From the NCBI GenBank assembly GCA_017397685.1, contig JAFQID010000027.1:1-39154 (forward strand): a stretch of 39,154 nucleotides of DNA. Reading direction: 5' to 3'. Of the stretch, positions 1 to 7,009 are shown piece by piece. The notes below the pieces were generated by a model. That model was given only the letters and a program-made list of their open reading frames with translations, did no database searches and was not told where the DNA came from. Each line of letters starts with the position of its first letter. Within the stretch, counting starts at the first letter, position 1. The DNA comes from Bacilli bacterium. Lineage in GTDB: Bacteria; Bacillota_I; Bacilli_A; RF39; UBA660. The translations under genes and the position numbers were made by a program.

Positions 1-61
1 ACCTTTTTAGCATGGAATCATTTTCCTTTTCATCATTTATTTTACTAAAATTTCATAAAAA

Positions 62-92
62 TACAAGAGAAAAAGTTGCTTTTTCTCTTGTA
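62..92 (-). terminator. Long perfect hairpin, probable terminator
   Basis: A 14-bp perfect inverted repeat with a 3-nt loop (arms 62-75 and 79-92). On the minus strand it is followed by a T-rich stretch (TTTTTATG), so it can end minus-strand transcription. It is the second hairpin after the 231-1858 gene group. The rest of positions 1-230 shows no convincing gene. Confidence 0.55.
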
Positions 93-185
93 ATTACAAT
101 CATTTGTTTATAAATTGCATTTTACTATTTAACTAACTTTTTTATCTGTTTTTGTGCGATAATTACTAGAAAATCATATATTTTT

Positions 186-211
186 AAAAAGTACACAACA
201 TTGTGCACTTT
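186..211 (-). terminator. Terminator of the methyltransferase-HD-YbaK operon
   Basis: Arms 188-198 and 201-211 form an 11-bp stem with a 2-nt loop. On the minus strand it has a single G-U pair and is followed by TTTTT. It sits about 20 nt beyond the stop codon of the YbaK-family gene. Confidence 0.8.
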
Positions 212-230
212 ATTTAAAATTCAACGTTTT

Positions 231-704
231 TTAAATAAACATTACACTATTACCGTGTTTTTCAATTATATCTTTAACGTCCTTAAACGCAAGGAAAATA
301 GTTGCTTTATTAGTATTAGGATGAAACCCAACATTATTTACATTTTTTAATTCCTTATCAAATACAAATATAACAGATTTACTTTCATCGTTAATAACAC
401 CGAATGGTGATACGTAACCATTTTCTAGTTTTAAATATTTTTCTAGTCTTTCAGCTGAACCGAAACTAAGTTTAGTAGAGCCTATTTTCTCAGCAACTTC
501 ATCAAGTCTAAGTGCTTTAGAATGATGACAAGAAACACAAAAATGCATATTACCTTTAGCATTTCTTAAAAATAAATTCTTACAAACATATCCTTTATCA
601 AGTAAACCTAACTTTTCCATATCTTCAATAGTATGAACTTCTTCATGTTCAATAAGCTCATACTTAATATTTTTACTATCTAATAATTCTAATACTTCTT
701 TCAT
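231..704 (-). CDS. YbaK/ProX-family prolyl-tRNA editing protein (ProXp-ala type)
   Basis: A 157-residue free-standing editing domain. The family hydrolyses mischarged aminoacyl-tRNA, mainly Ala-tRNA(Pro), after prolyl-tRNA synthetase errors. Visible marks are the conserved lysine in CKNLFLRN (around residue 42) and the GFHPNTNKATIFL block (around 126-138), which matches the family G-x-H-P loop. The length is normal for the single-domain PrdX/ProX type rather than an insertion within ProRS. It is the last gene of a three-gene operon, starting 1 nt after the HD gene stop, and is followed by a strong terminator. The family call is secure; whether the exact substrate is Ala-tRNA(Pro) or another mischarged tRNA cannot be decided from sequence alone. 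Confidence 0.87.
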   Translation of the reverse strand: MKEVLELLDSKNIKYELIEHEEVHTIEDMEKLGLLDKGYVCKNLFLRNAKGNMHFCVSCHHSKALRLDEVAEKIGSTKLSFGSAERLEKYLKLENGYVSPFGVINDESKSVIFVFDKELKNVNNVGFHPNTNKATIFLAFKDVKDIIEKHGNSVMFI

Positions 705-705
705 T

Positions 706-1269
706 TTATAAACCTAACCTTTCATCTATTTCACATAAAGCTTCTAGAGCAAGCGTAGAAAACTCTTCTAAACTAAGACCTAACTTTTCTATCGCAGACA
801 TATATTCTCTATTTGCACTTCTGCAGTACCTAGCTTCTTTAAATCTTTTTAAAATTGAAGATACCTTAACACTTCTTAATTTTTTATCAGGATATCCTTT
901 AGCGATTCCCATTATAAATCCACTCATTGGATCAGCTGATAATATACATATTTCCATATCACTTTTTGCGATATATCCATTAAGAGGATTATGAGCAAGT
1001 ATTCCATTATATAAAGTTTCATTTCCAAAACTTTCATTTTTTAAAATATCAACTGAGGCAGGACCATGCAAACTCATATCACTTCTCCAGTCTACCCTTT
1101 CCTCATCAAGATCATGAAGCAAGCCCGTAATGCCCCAAAGTTCTACATTTTCCGGATCAAATCTTAATGCAAGTTTTCTCATAATTGCTTCAACCGCTTC
1201 ACTATGAATAATATATTCTTCTCCTTTAACATATTTATTTAAAATCTCATATGCCTTATCTCTATCCAT
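706..1269 (-). CDS. HD-domain phosphohydrolase
   Basis: A 187-residue HDIG-type protein. The metal ligands are His22 (IIHSEA) and the His52-Asp53 pair (LLHDLD), with a further conserved histidine in the HGPAS and AHNP segments, as expected for a one-domain metal-dependent phosphohydrolase. Related small HD proteins act on nucleotides or other phosphorylated small molecules; the substrate cannot be named here. It overlaps the end of the upstream methyltransferase gene by 8 nt and is almost contiguous with the YbaK gene, so the three are probably co-transcribed. Confidence 0.8.
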   Translation of the reverse strand: MDRDKAYEILNKYVKGEEYIIHSEAVEAIMRKLALRFDPENVELWGITGLLHDLDEERVDWRSDMSLHGPASVDILKNESFGNETLYNGILAHNPLNGYIAKSDMEICILSADPMSGFIMGIAKGYPDKKLRSVKVSSILKRFKEARYCRSANREYMSAIEKLGLSLEEFSTLALEALCEIDERLGL

Positions 1270-1858
1270 TTTTCTTCACTCCTTTAAAAATATAAAATCC
1301 TTTATCTCTATCTATGAGTTCAATAAAATATTTTTCCTCTAAAATCTTCTTTATACTAAGTGCGCCTTGATCTTTACGAATCACAAAGAAAAGTTTTCCG
1401 TCATCTTTTAAATAATCATAAGCTCCACTAAGTATTTCAATTACTTTTGATTTGCCCGCTCTAATTGGTGGATTAGTGATAATCGTATCATACACACCAC
1501 TCACATTTTCATAAGCATCACTTTCAAACGCTCTAGCATTAACTTCATATTTATCAATATTCTTTTTAGTTAAATGAAGTGCCCTTTTATTTACATCTAT
1601 CATATCTACATAAGAATTATTTATCTTAGATATAACGATTCCAATAAAACCATAACCGCATCCAACATCTAAAACTTTTTCACTTACTTTAGTATCTTTT
1701 AAATAACTTTCTAAAAGAGCTTTCGATCCATAATCAATTTTATCTTTACTAAATACTCCATTATCACTTAAAAATTCAAAAGAAAAAGAGTCATATTTAT
1801 AAGAAATACTCCTAAATTCACTTTTAAGATTTCTATCATTTTCAAAATAATGACTCAT
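1262..1858 (-). CDS. RsmC-like 16S rRNA guanine-N2 methyltransferase (YbxB type)
   Basis: A 198-residue class I SAM-dependent methyltransferase. Motif I is VLDVGCGYG (62-70), the acidic end of beta-2 is MIDVN (86-90), and the catalytic motif TNPPIRAGK (128-136) has the NPP[IF] signature of N2-guanine or exocyclic-amine methyltransferases. Size and the NPPIRAGK block match YbxB/RsmC. In Bacillus ybxB lies directly downstream of rplL; here it also follows rplL, with one extra gene between, which supports the assignment. It heads the three-gene operon ending at 231, with an extended -10 promoter just upstream. The exact rRNA position modified is not shown by the sequence. Confidence 0.83.
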   Translation of the reverse strand: MSHYFENDRNLKSEFRSISYKYDSFSFEFLSDNGVFSKDKIDYGSKALLESYLKDTKVSEKVLDVGCGYGFIGIVISKINNSYVDMIDVNKRALHLTKKNIDKYEVNARAFESDAYENVSGVYDTIITNPPIRAGKSKVIEILSGAYDYLKDDGKLFFVIRKDQGALSIKKILEEKYFIELIDRDKGFYIFKGVKKNG

Positions 1859-1886
1859 ATATTTTCCCTTTCAATAAATAACATAT

Positions 1887-1896
1887 ATATTATAAC
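1887..1896 (-). promoter_or_regulatory. Extended -10 promoter of the methyltransferase operon
   Basis: On the minus strand TATAAT (1894-1889) is preceded by TGT, giving an extended -10 element about 30 nt before the methyltransferase start. No good -35 is seen. An SD-like GAAAGGG lies between it and the start codon. Confidence 0.5.
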
Positions 1897-1928
1897 ATTA
1901 ATTTAAAACAATTTGTTGTATTTTTTTA

Positions 1929-2372
1929 TTATTTATTTAATAATTTTTTTATCATTTCTTCATCAGAATAATTACCAATATTATTTTTATAAAAATTTCT
2001 TTTTTCCTCATATTCTCTATCAGAACAATTATAACTTTTGAAAACCATATTATTTTTTTCAAAATCTTCATAAGTAGAAAGAAACTCTATTCTATATTTA
2101 CCACAGTTTAAACAATAATAAACATTATATTGAAACTCTTCATCATTTTCATTTCCACATCTCAAGCTATCTACATCGAATGATCCATAATAATACCAAA
2201 TTAAATGGTTACATTCTTCACTTTTAGTTTTATCAACTCTCTTAATTTTATATTCAAAAGTAAGTTGTTCACTATTAGACATACTATTTAGTTCAGTAAT
2301 TAAAGCCTCAATTTCATTAATCTTTTCACTTATTTTATTAACATTATTCTTATATTTAAATACATTTTCCAT
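1929..2372 (-). CDS. Uncharacterised protein with paired Cys/His motif
   Basis: I do not recognise this 147-residue protein. The start is placed at 2372 because a strong SD (AGGGGG) sits 5 nt before that ATG; an in-frame ATG 24 nt further upstream lacks one. The N-terminal third is predicted helical or coiled-coil (KINEIEALITELNSM). The middle carries ECNHLIWYYYG followed about 30 residues later by YYCLNCGKYRIEF, so Cys-x-His plus Cys-x-x-Cys could form one zinc-binding site. It is separated from rplL by a terminator and sits where ybxB would directly follow rplL in Bacillus, so it looks like an insertion into a conserved neighbourhood. Confidence 0.6.
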   Translation of the reverse strand: MENVFKYKNNVNKISEKINEIEALITELNSMSNSEQLTFEYKIKRVDKTKSEECNHLIWYYYGSFDVDSLRCGNENDEEFQYNVYYCLNCGKYRIEFLSTYEDFEKNNMVFKSYNCSDREYEEKRNFYKNNIGNYSDEEMIKKLLNK

Positions 2373-2395
2373 AAATCCCCCTAAAAAATTAGTCA

Positions 2396-2422
2396 AAGAA
2401 AGCCTTATATTACATAAGGCTT
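2396..2422 (-). terminator. Terminator after rplL
   Basis: A 9-bp GC-containing stem (AAGCCTTAT / ATAAGGCTT, arms 2400-2408 and 2414-2422) with a 5-nt loop, followed on the minus strand by TTCTTTG. It lies 9 nt beyond the L7/L12 stop. Confidence 0.75.
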
Positions 2423-2430
2423 ATTAATAA

Positions 2431-2802
2431 TTAAACTAATTCAACAGTTGCGCCAGCTTCTTCAAATTTAGCTTTTAATTCTTCAGCTTCACTAGCAGAA
2501 ACGTTTTCTTTAACATTTCCTCCAGCATCAGCGATATCTTTAGCTTCTTTAAGTCCAAGACCAGTTATTTCTCTGATTACTTTAATAACTTGTAATTTTT
2601 GAGCTCCAGCATCTTTAAGTACTACAGTTTTATTTGAGCTATCAGCACTTTCCTCTTCAGCTTGAACAGGTGCAGCTGCAACAGCTACTGCAGATGGATC
2701 AACACCAAACTCCTCCTTCATCATATCAACTAGTTCTTTAACTTCTAGTATAGTTTTTTCTTTTAAAGCTTCGATAATATCTTTATTTTCTATTTTTGCC
2801 AT
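2431..2802 (-). CDS. rplL: 50S ribosomal protein L7/L12
   Basis: 123 residues. This is the stalk protein that recruits translational GTPases. It has an N-terminal dimerisation helix pair (1-35), an Ala-rich hinge (VAVAAAPVQAEEE) and a C-terminal domain with the highly conserved LQVIKVIREITGLGLKEAKDI block that contacts EF-Tu/EF-G. The start codon overlaps the rplJ stop by one base (TAATG), with GGAGAG just upstream, so translation is probably coupled to L10. That fits the need for several L12 copies per L10. It ends before its own terminator. Confidence 0.97.
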   Translation of the reverse strand: MAKIENKDIIEALKEKTILEVKELVDMMKEEFGVDPSAVAVAAAPVQAEEESADSSNKTVVLKDAGAQKLQVIKVIREITGLGLKEAKDIADAGGNVKENVSASEAEELKAKFEEAGATVELV

Positions 2803-3305
2803 TATTTCTCTCCTCCTTCTTCTAATTTTTCGGCATATAAATTAAGTGCAATACTCATATTTCTAACATGTTCTATTAAACCACCAGCGAACATAGTAAG
2901 TAACCCTTCCATACTTGGAATTGTTGCATATTCACTAATAACTTTAGTATCAGCGATTTTATCATCGATAAATCCAACTCTAATTTCAAGTGCTGGATGT
3001 TCTTTAGCGAACTTACTTACAATCTTTATTGGCTCGATAATATCCTTAGAAAATAAGTATGCGTTAGGTCCTTCCATATAATCGTATAATTCAATATTCT
3101 TTTCTTTTAATGCAAGATTTACAAGAGTATTTTTATATACTTTTACATCAGAACCTATTTCTCTTAGATCTTTTCTTAAAGTAGCTATTTCACTAACAGT
3201 TAATCCTTGATAATTTAATAGTAAAAATGTCTTAGACTCATCAAGTTTATTAACTATCTCTTTAACCACTTCTTTCTTTTGCTCAAGAATCTTAGCGCTT
3301 GCCAT
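2802..3305 (-). CDS. rplJ: 50S ribosomal protein L10
   Basis: 167 residues from the ATG at 3305, which has AAAGGAGAAGGT directly upstream; a longer in-frame extension to 3362 runs back into the regulatory leader and is rejected. L10 anchors L7/L12 dimers to 23S rRNA. Typical features are the N-terminal ILEQKKEVVKEIVNKL, LLLNYQGLTVSEIATLRKDLR, KVYKNTL and the C-terminal L12-binding helix (MSIALNLYAEKLEEG). It is followed by rplL with a 1-nt overlap. Control is expected through the L10 leader upstream. Confidence 0.97.
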   Translation of the reverse strand: MASAKILEQKKEVVKEIVNKLDESKTFLLLNYQGLTVSEIATLRKDLREIGSDVKVYKNTLVNLALKEKNIELYDYMEGPNAYLFSKDIIEPIKIVSKFAKEHPALEIRVGFIDDKIADTKVISEYATIPSMEGLLTMFAGGLIEHVRNMSIALNLYAEKLEEGGEK

Positions 3306-3425
3306 ACCTTCTCCTTTCTTTAAAATAAAAATTTCCTCGTGACAAGGAAACATAATAAACATTAAATGTTATCGCTTCCTCGGTAAGATTTACTTTTTTA
3401 CTTACTGTCTTTGGTCACTCAGTGA
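3306..3425 (-). ncRNA. Ribosomal protein L10 leader RNA
   Basis: The minus-strand 5' UTR of rplJ carries the hallmark pieces of the Firmicutes L10 leader: CCAAAGACAGTAAGT, then CTTACCGAGGAAGCG, then a terminal hairpin GTTTCCTTGTCACGAGGAAA. AGTAAG pairs with CTTACC-type sequence and CCTTGTC with the ACGAGG strand. Known function: the L10(L12)4 complex binds this RNA and represses its own operon. The boundaries are approximate, from the inferred transcription start to the SD. Confidence 0.8.
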
Positions 3426-3430
3426 TTTAG

Positions 3431-3459
3431 ATTATACAGCATTTACATAACTTTGTAAA
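3431..3459 (-). promoter_or_regulatory. Sigma-A promoter of rplJ-rplL
   Basis: On the minus strand, -35 TTTACA (3459-3454), an exact 17-nt spacer and -10 TATAAT (3436-3431). It is placed directly upstream of the L10 leader, so rplJL has its own promoter separate from rplKA. Confidence 0.85.
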
Positions 3460-3500
3460 GCATTTTTTTAATTTTATTCATATGAGCAATAAAATATAAC

Positions 3501-3523
3501 TAAAAAACACGCATAAAGCGTGT
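3501..3523 (-). terminator. Terminator after rplA
   Basis: Stem ACACGC/GCGTGT (3507-3512, 3518-3523), loop of 5, followed on the minus strand by TTTTTT. It begins 6 nt past the rplA stop, separating rplKA from rplJL. Confidence 0.88.
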
Positions 3524-3528
3524 AATTA

Positions 3529-4218
3529 TTATAATCCTAATGAACTTTTGTCTAGTTTAATTCCAGGACTCATAGTTGAAGATAAGCTAATGTTCTTAAT
3601 AAATGTTCCTTTTACAGTAGCTGGTTTAATTCTAACTATTTCATTAACTAAAGCTCTAAGATTTTCTTCTAAAGCTGTTTCAGTAAATGAAAGTTTACCA
3701 ATAGATACATGTAAATTTCCATAAGAATCATTTTTAAAATCAACCATACCTTTTTTAATGTTAGTAATAGCATCTTTTACATTAGTAGTAACAGTACCAA
3801 GTTTAGGGTTTGGCATTAAACCTTTAGGTCCTAAAACTTTACCTAATTTTCCTAGTGCTGGCATCATTTCAGGAGTAGCTACGATGATATCAAACTCGAA
3901 CCAATTTTCTTTTTCAATTTTTTCAAGGATATCTTCTGCTCCAACAAAATCAGCTTCAGTTGCTTCACTAGCTTTAGTTTTTGTTACAACTAATATTCTT
4001 TTAGTTTTACCAGTTCCGTTAGGAAGAACAAAACTTCCTCTTACGTTCATATCTGTTTTTTTCGCATCAATATTAAGTTTAATTGCTAAATCAACAGTTT
4101 CATCGAACTTTTTAGATTTAAGTGATTTTAATAATTTAATAGCTTCACTTACTTCATATAACTTAGCTTTTTCTACATTACCTGATGCTTCCACATACAT
4201 CTTACTACGATTCTTCAT
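3529..4218 (-). CDS. rplA: 50S ribosomal protein L1
   Basis: 229 residues, the normal length. L1 forms the mobile stalk at the E site and is a translational repressor of its own operon in many bacteria. Diagnostic blocks are the FDETVDLAIKLNIDAKK start of domain I, the LPNGTGKTKRILV strand, the signature ATPEMMPALGKLGKVLGPKGLMPNPKLGT (starting around 115) and the C-terminal SFTETALEENLRALV and KGTFIKNISLSSTMSPGIKLD. It follows rplK after a 56-nt gap and ends at an intrinsic terminator. Confidence 0.97.
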   Translation of the reverse strand: MKNRSKMYVEASGNVEKAKLYEVSEAIKLLKSLKSKKFDETVDLAIKLNIDAKKTDMNVRGSFVLPNGTGKTKRILVVTKTKASEATEADFVGAEDILEKIEKENWFEFDIIVATPEMMPALGKLGKVLGPKGLMPNPKLGTVTTNVKDAITNIKKGMVDFKNDSYGNLHVSIGKLSFTETALEENLRALVNEIVRIKPATVKGTFIKNISLSSTMSPGIKLDKSSLGL

Positions 4219-4274
4219 ATTAACCTCCTTATGCTGTGGTATCTTGGATTATATTTTCTCGCATATTATTTTTA

Positions 4275-4874
4275 TTATTCTTCAGTTTCTTCTTTATCGC
4301 TTTGAGCAGTAGTTTCAACTTCAACGCTAGCGCCTTCAGCCATAGCCTTAGCACTTTCTTCCATAGCCTCAAGATCAGCTTCTAATTTAGCAGCTTGTGC
4401 TTCTGCTTCCTTAGCTTCTTTTGCTTGCTCAGCAAGTTCAGCGTCAGTTAAACCTTTAATAGCTATACCCATATTTCTAGCGGTACCAGCAACTATTTTC
4501 ATTGCAGACTCTAAATCATAAGCATTTAAATCTGGCATCTTAGTTTCAGCTATTGCTTTAACATCTTCTTTAGTTATAGTAGCAACTACATTATTAGCAC
4601 CCTTATTACTTGCTTTAGTAATTCCAGCAGCTTTCATTAAAAGTGATGCAGTTGGTGGAGTCTTAAGTTCAAAATCAAATGATCTATCATCGTAAATAGT
4701 AATTAATACAGGAATAATATCTCCCATTTTTTCACGAGTAGCATCATTATACTTTGTACAGAACTCTTGAAGATTAATTCCAGCAGGACCTAAGATTGTT
4801 CCAACTGGTGGAGCCGGTGTTGCTTTACCAGCTTGTACATTAAGTTTAATTTGTTTAACAACATTCTTTGCCAC
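4275..4874 (-). CDS. rplK: 50S ribosomal protein L11 with acidic C-terminal extension
   Basis: 199 residues with a GTG start behind AGGAGGTG. Residues 1 to about 141 are ordinary L11: the KLNVQAGKATPAPPVGTILG N-terminal domain that binds the GTPase centre RNA, the proline-rich linker PPTASLLMKAAG, and a C-terminal RNA-binding domain ending near IVAGTARNMGIAIKG. About 55 extra residues follow, Ala/Glu/Lys rich (AKEAKEAEAQAAKLEADLEA), predicted to be a charged helix or coiled coil ending in an acidic tail. Standard bacterial L11 ends around 141 residues. First gene of the rplK-rplA unit. Confidence 0.95.
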   Translation of the reverse strand: MAKNVVKQIKLNVQAGKATPAPPVGTILGPAGINLQEFCTKYNDATREKMGDIIPVLITIYDDRSFDFELKTPPTASLLMKAAGITKASNKGANNVVATITKEDVKAIAETKMPDLNAYDLESAMKIVAGTARNMGIAIKGLTDAELAEQAKEAKEAEAQAAKLEADLEAMEESAKAMAEGASVEVETTAQSDKEETEE

Positions 4875-4919
4875 GAAAACACCTCCTATTTAAAATATAA
4901 AGTTTTTTATTTTTTCGCG

Positions 4920-4952
4920 AGTGGTTAACGATAATCCAACATTTCTCCCACT
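4920..4952 (-). promoter_or_regulatory. Structured rplK leader, possible L1 autoregulatory site
   Basis: In the minus-strand rplK leader, AGTGG (4952-4948) can pair with CCACT (4924-4920), enclosing GAGAAAT and a weak inner hairpin (GTTGG with TTAAC). A second 9-bp AT hairpin lies at 4957-4977. L1 is known to repress rplK-rplA translation by binding a leader mimic of its 23S site; that this is such a mimic is inference from location and shape. Confidence 0.3.
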
Positions 4953-4987
4953 TCTAATTTATATTAAAAATATAAATCGACTAGTAC

Positions 4988-5016
4988 ATATTACCACAAA
5001 CATACCTAAAACACAA
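4988..5016 (-). promoter_or_regulatory. Sigma-A promoter of rplK-rplA
   Basis: On the minus strand, -35 TTGTGT (5016-5011), 17-nt spacer and -10 TAATAT (4993-4988). The leader to the GTG start is a little over 100 nt. Confidence 0.7.
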
Positions 5017-5049
5017 GAAAAATCGTATCTCTTCACCCACAAATCAAAA

Positions 5050-5074
5050 TTTCCACTAAATATTTTAGTGGAAA
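5050..5074 (-). terminator. Hairpin terminator between the 5142 gene and rplK
   Basis: An 11-bp perfect stem with a 3-nt loop (5050-5060 / 5064-5074). TTTTGATTT follows on the minus strand and CTAATCTTTTTTT on the plus strand. It insulates the rplK promoter from upstream transcription. Confidence 0.7.
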
Positions 5075-5141
5075 CTAATCTTTTTTTATTCACTTTTTAT
5101 TCGCATCTATTTTATAGTTAGAACATTTTAATCAATATTTT

Positions 5142-5573
5142 TTAGATTACTTGTTTTAAAACTTTTGAATGTTTTTCAAGGTCTTTTATTTGATCAAAAC
5201 TATATGTGGTTTGTTCGTTTTGATCATATACTATGCTTTCTATTCCATTTTCGTTTATGTATGGCACTAAGATTTTGATGTTGTTTGAATATTTTACTAA
5301 AAAATTATCTAAATTTGTTAGATCACAGTTATTTCCTATATATAGAATTAGTTCATTAATTTTATATTGCGATTTTTTTAGCTCATTTAGAATGGTGCCA
5401 ATTAGTTTTGTTTCTTCTTCTTTAAAGTTTTGAATATGTATCATAAGTGATTTTGATTCACATTTTATTAGTAAAGCCGCTGAATTGTTTAATATTTTTA
5501 TTGCTAATGCGCACGTGTCTTCATCTGTTTCTTCAAAATCAGATATGTCTACTAGTTTAATTTTTTCTACCAT
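5142..5573 (-). CDS. Uncharacterised 143-residue protein
   Basis: I do not recognise this protein. It has a good SD (GAGGT) before ATG and a normal codon pattern for the genome. It looks like a small alpha/beta fold: alternating strands (AALLIKCESKSLMIHI, ELILYIGN, IKILVPYI) and amphipathic helices (EETKLIGTILNELKKSQ). There is no signal peptide, membrane segment, metal motif or nucleotide motif, so it is probably soluble and cytoplasmic. It lies alone between the thiI region and the ribosomal protein genes and ends at a hairpin terminator. Confidence 0.6.
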   Translation of the reverse strand: MVEKIKLVDISDFEETDEDTCALAIKILNNSAALLIKCESKSLMIHIQNFKEEETKLIGTILNELKKSQYKINELILYIGNNCDLTNLDNFLVKYSNNIKILVPYINENGIESIVYDQNEQTTYSFDQIKDLEKHSKVLKQVI

Positions 5574-5626
5574 TTTTACCTCACAAGTTAATATTATACT
5601 ACATAATTGTGAAAAAATAGTAAAAA

Positions 5627-5788
5627 TTATTTTCTTTTTGTAGGAAGTCCATTTATTCTTTCTATTTTATGAAAGTTATCTTCTTCTAAATCTTTGTCAA
5701 AATCATATTCTTCGTCTCTTAAATTGAGTTGTATATTTTGATATATTTTTTTATTTTTAGTACTAAATTTATTTAAATTTGAAAACAT
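5627..5788 (-). CDS. Possible small charged protein, 53 residues
   Basis: A short open frame (53 codons) immediately downstream of thiI. It begins MFSNLNKFSTKNKK and ends INGLPTKRK, with a basic N-terminus and an acidic middle (DEEYDFDKDLEED). The only SD candidate is GGTG, 8 nt before the ATG, and it lies in the loop of a hairpin whose arm contains the start codon. The composition looks coding rather than random. It could also be the end of an unrecognised larger protein or non-coding. Confidence 0.4.
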   Translation of the reverse strand: MFSNLNKFSTKNKKIYQNIQLNLRDEEYDFDKDLEEDNFHKIERINGLPTKRK

Positions 5789-5811
5789 ACTATTCACCAT
5801 TAAATAGTATG
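5786..5811 (-). promoter_or_regulatory. Perfect 9-bp inverted repeat covering the small-ORF start
   Basis: CATACTATT (5786-5794) and AATAGTATG (5803-5811) form a 9-bp stem with an 8-nt loop containing GGTG on the minus strand. It starts 11 nt after the thiI stop and is followed by TTTTC, so it may be a weak thiI terminator; alternatively it hides the SD and start of the 53-codon ORF. Confidence 0.45.
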
Positions 5812-5821
5812 CTCATGTTTA

Positions 5822-7009
5822 TTATAAATATTCTTCGTTATGTTTATTTTCTTTAGATAAATCTATTTCTTCAATTGTTTCTAATGCTTCAATTATTAGG
5901 TGATCAAAGTCTATTTTTGATTCTTCTTCATATATTGTTTTTAAACTTGGATTTATTATTGGATGTTTTGGAACAAATACTGTGCAGCAGTCTTCATATG
6001 GAAGAATAGATGTTTCGTATGTATCTATTTTTTTTGATATTTCTATTATTTCTTGTTTGTCAAATGAGCAAAGAGGTCTTAGTACTGGAAAGTTTGTTAC
6101 TTCATTTACTGCGAGCATACTACTGAGTGTTTGGCTTGCTACTTGACCAATACTTTCACCATTTACTAGTGCTAAGGCTTTTATAGATTTTGCTTTTGAA
6201 TGAGCTATTTTATACATCATTCTTCTCATTATTGTTATTAGGTATGTTTCATCTAAGTTTTTATATATTGTTTCTTGTATTTTTGTGAAGTTTACTATGT
6301 ATAGTTTTCCTTTGAATGAGTATTTTTCAAGTTTTTTTGCAAGTTCTATAACTTTATTTCTTGCTTCTATACTTGTGTGTGGTCTACTTTCAAAATATAT
6401 ATAGTCTAGTTTTACTCCTCTTTTTAGTGTTAGGTATCCTGCGACTGGACTATCTATTCCACCTGATAACATAAGAAGTGCTTTTCCAAGTGTTCCAACT
6501 GGATAGCCTCCTAATCCTTTAATACCTGATGTACTTAAGTAAACATTATCTTTTCTTATTTCTATATTTAGTATAACATCTGGATTATGTACATCTACAT
6601 TTATATTTTTTATATTTTTTAGTATATGTCCACCAACCATTTGACTAAGATCCATTGAATGAATTTCAAATGATTTATCACTTCTGTTAGTTACTACTTT
6701 AAAAGTTTTAAAATCATTTTGTTTTATTACTTCTAATGAAGAATCTAAAATAACATTTATATTTTTATTATTTATCATATAAGCAACTACTATTTCATAT
6801 ATTCCATAGATATTTTTTAATATTTCTATAATATTATGTATATCTTCTTCTTTAGCATTTATAAACATTCTGTAATAATCGTTTTCTATGGTTATTTCAT
6901 ATCCTAGTAATTTGCTTTCTATATTTTTTTTTAGTGTGTTTATAAAGAAGTTTCTGTTTCCTTTTTTTGTTGTTAGTTCTCCGTATTTTATTAATATTAC
7001 TTTTTTCAT
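5822..7009 (-). CDS. thiI: tRNA 4-thiouridine synthase ThiI
   Basis: 395 residues. ThiI adenylates U8 of tRNA and transfers sulfur from a cysteine desulfurase persulfide. It shows an N-terminal ferredoxin-like plus THUMP region (to about 165), then a PP-loop ATP pyrophosphatase with LSGGIDSP (181-188) and NGESIGQVASQTL (283-294). There is no C-terminal rhodanese domain, as in Bacillus ThiI. Cys314 and the Cys341-Cys342 pair (YEDCCTVF) lie where catalytic cysteines of rhodanese-less ThiI are found. The start codon overlaps the stop of the upstream desulfurase (ATGA), the same nifZ-thiI arrangement as in Bacillus, so the two form one sulfur-transfer unit. Confidence 0.96.
   Translation of the reverse strand: MKKVILIKYGELTTKKGNRNFFINTLKKNIESKLLGYEITIENDYYRMFINAKEEDIHNIIEILKNIYGIYEIVVAYMINNKNINVILDSSLEVIKQNDFKTFKVVTNRSDKSFEIHSMDLSQMVGGHILKNIKNINVDVHNPDVILNIEIRKDNVYLSTSGIKGLGGYPVGTLGKALLMLSGGIDSPVAGYLTLKRGVKLDYIYFESRPHTSIEARNKVIELAKKLEKYSFKGKLYIVNFTKIQETIYKNLDETYLITIMRRMMYKIAHSKAKSIKALALVNGESIGQVASQTLSSMLAVNEVTNFPVLRPLCSFDKQEIIEISKKIDTYETSILPYEDCCTVFVPKHPIINPSLKTIYEEESKIDFDHLIIEALETIEEIDLSKENKHNEEYL

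Noticed and set aside
1-230. Short ORFs at the left edge
   Set aside because: They run through two strong hairpins and have no SD; the stretch is better explained as terminator sequence.
3306-3362. N-terminal extension of L10 to 3362
   Set aside because: It runs through the L10 leader; the SD and family alignment place the start at 3305.
7006-7008. Mycoplasma-type code (TGA as Trp)
   Set aside because: The desulfurase ends in TGA exactly at the thiI start (ATGA), and tryptophan is coded by TGG throughout.
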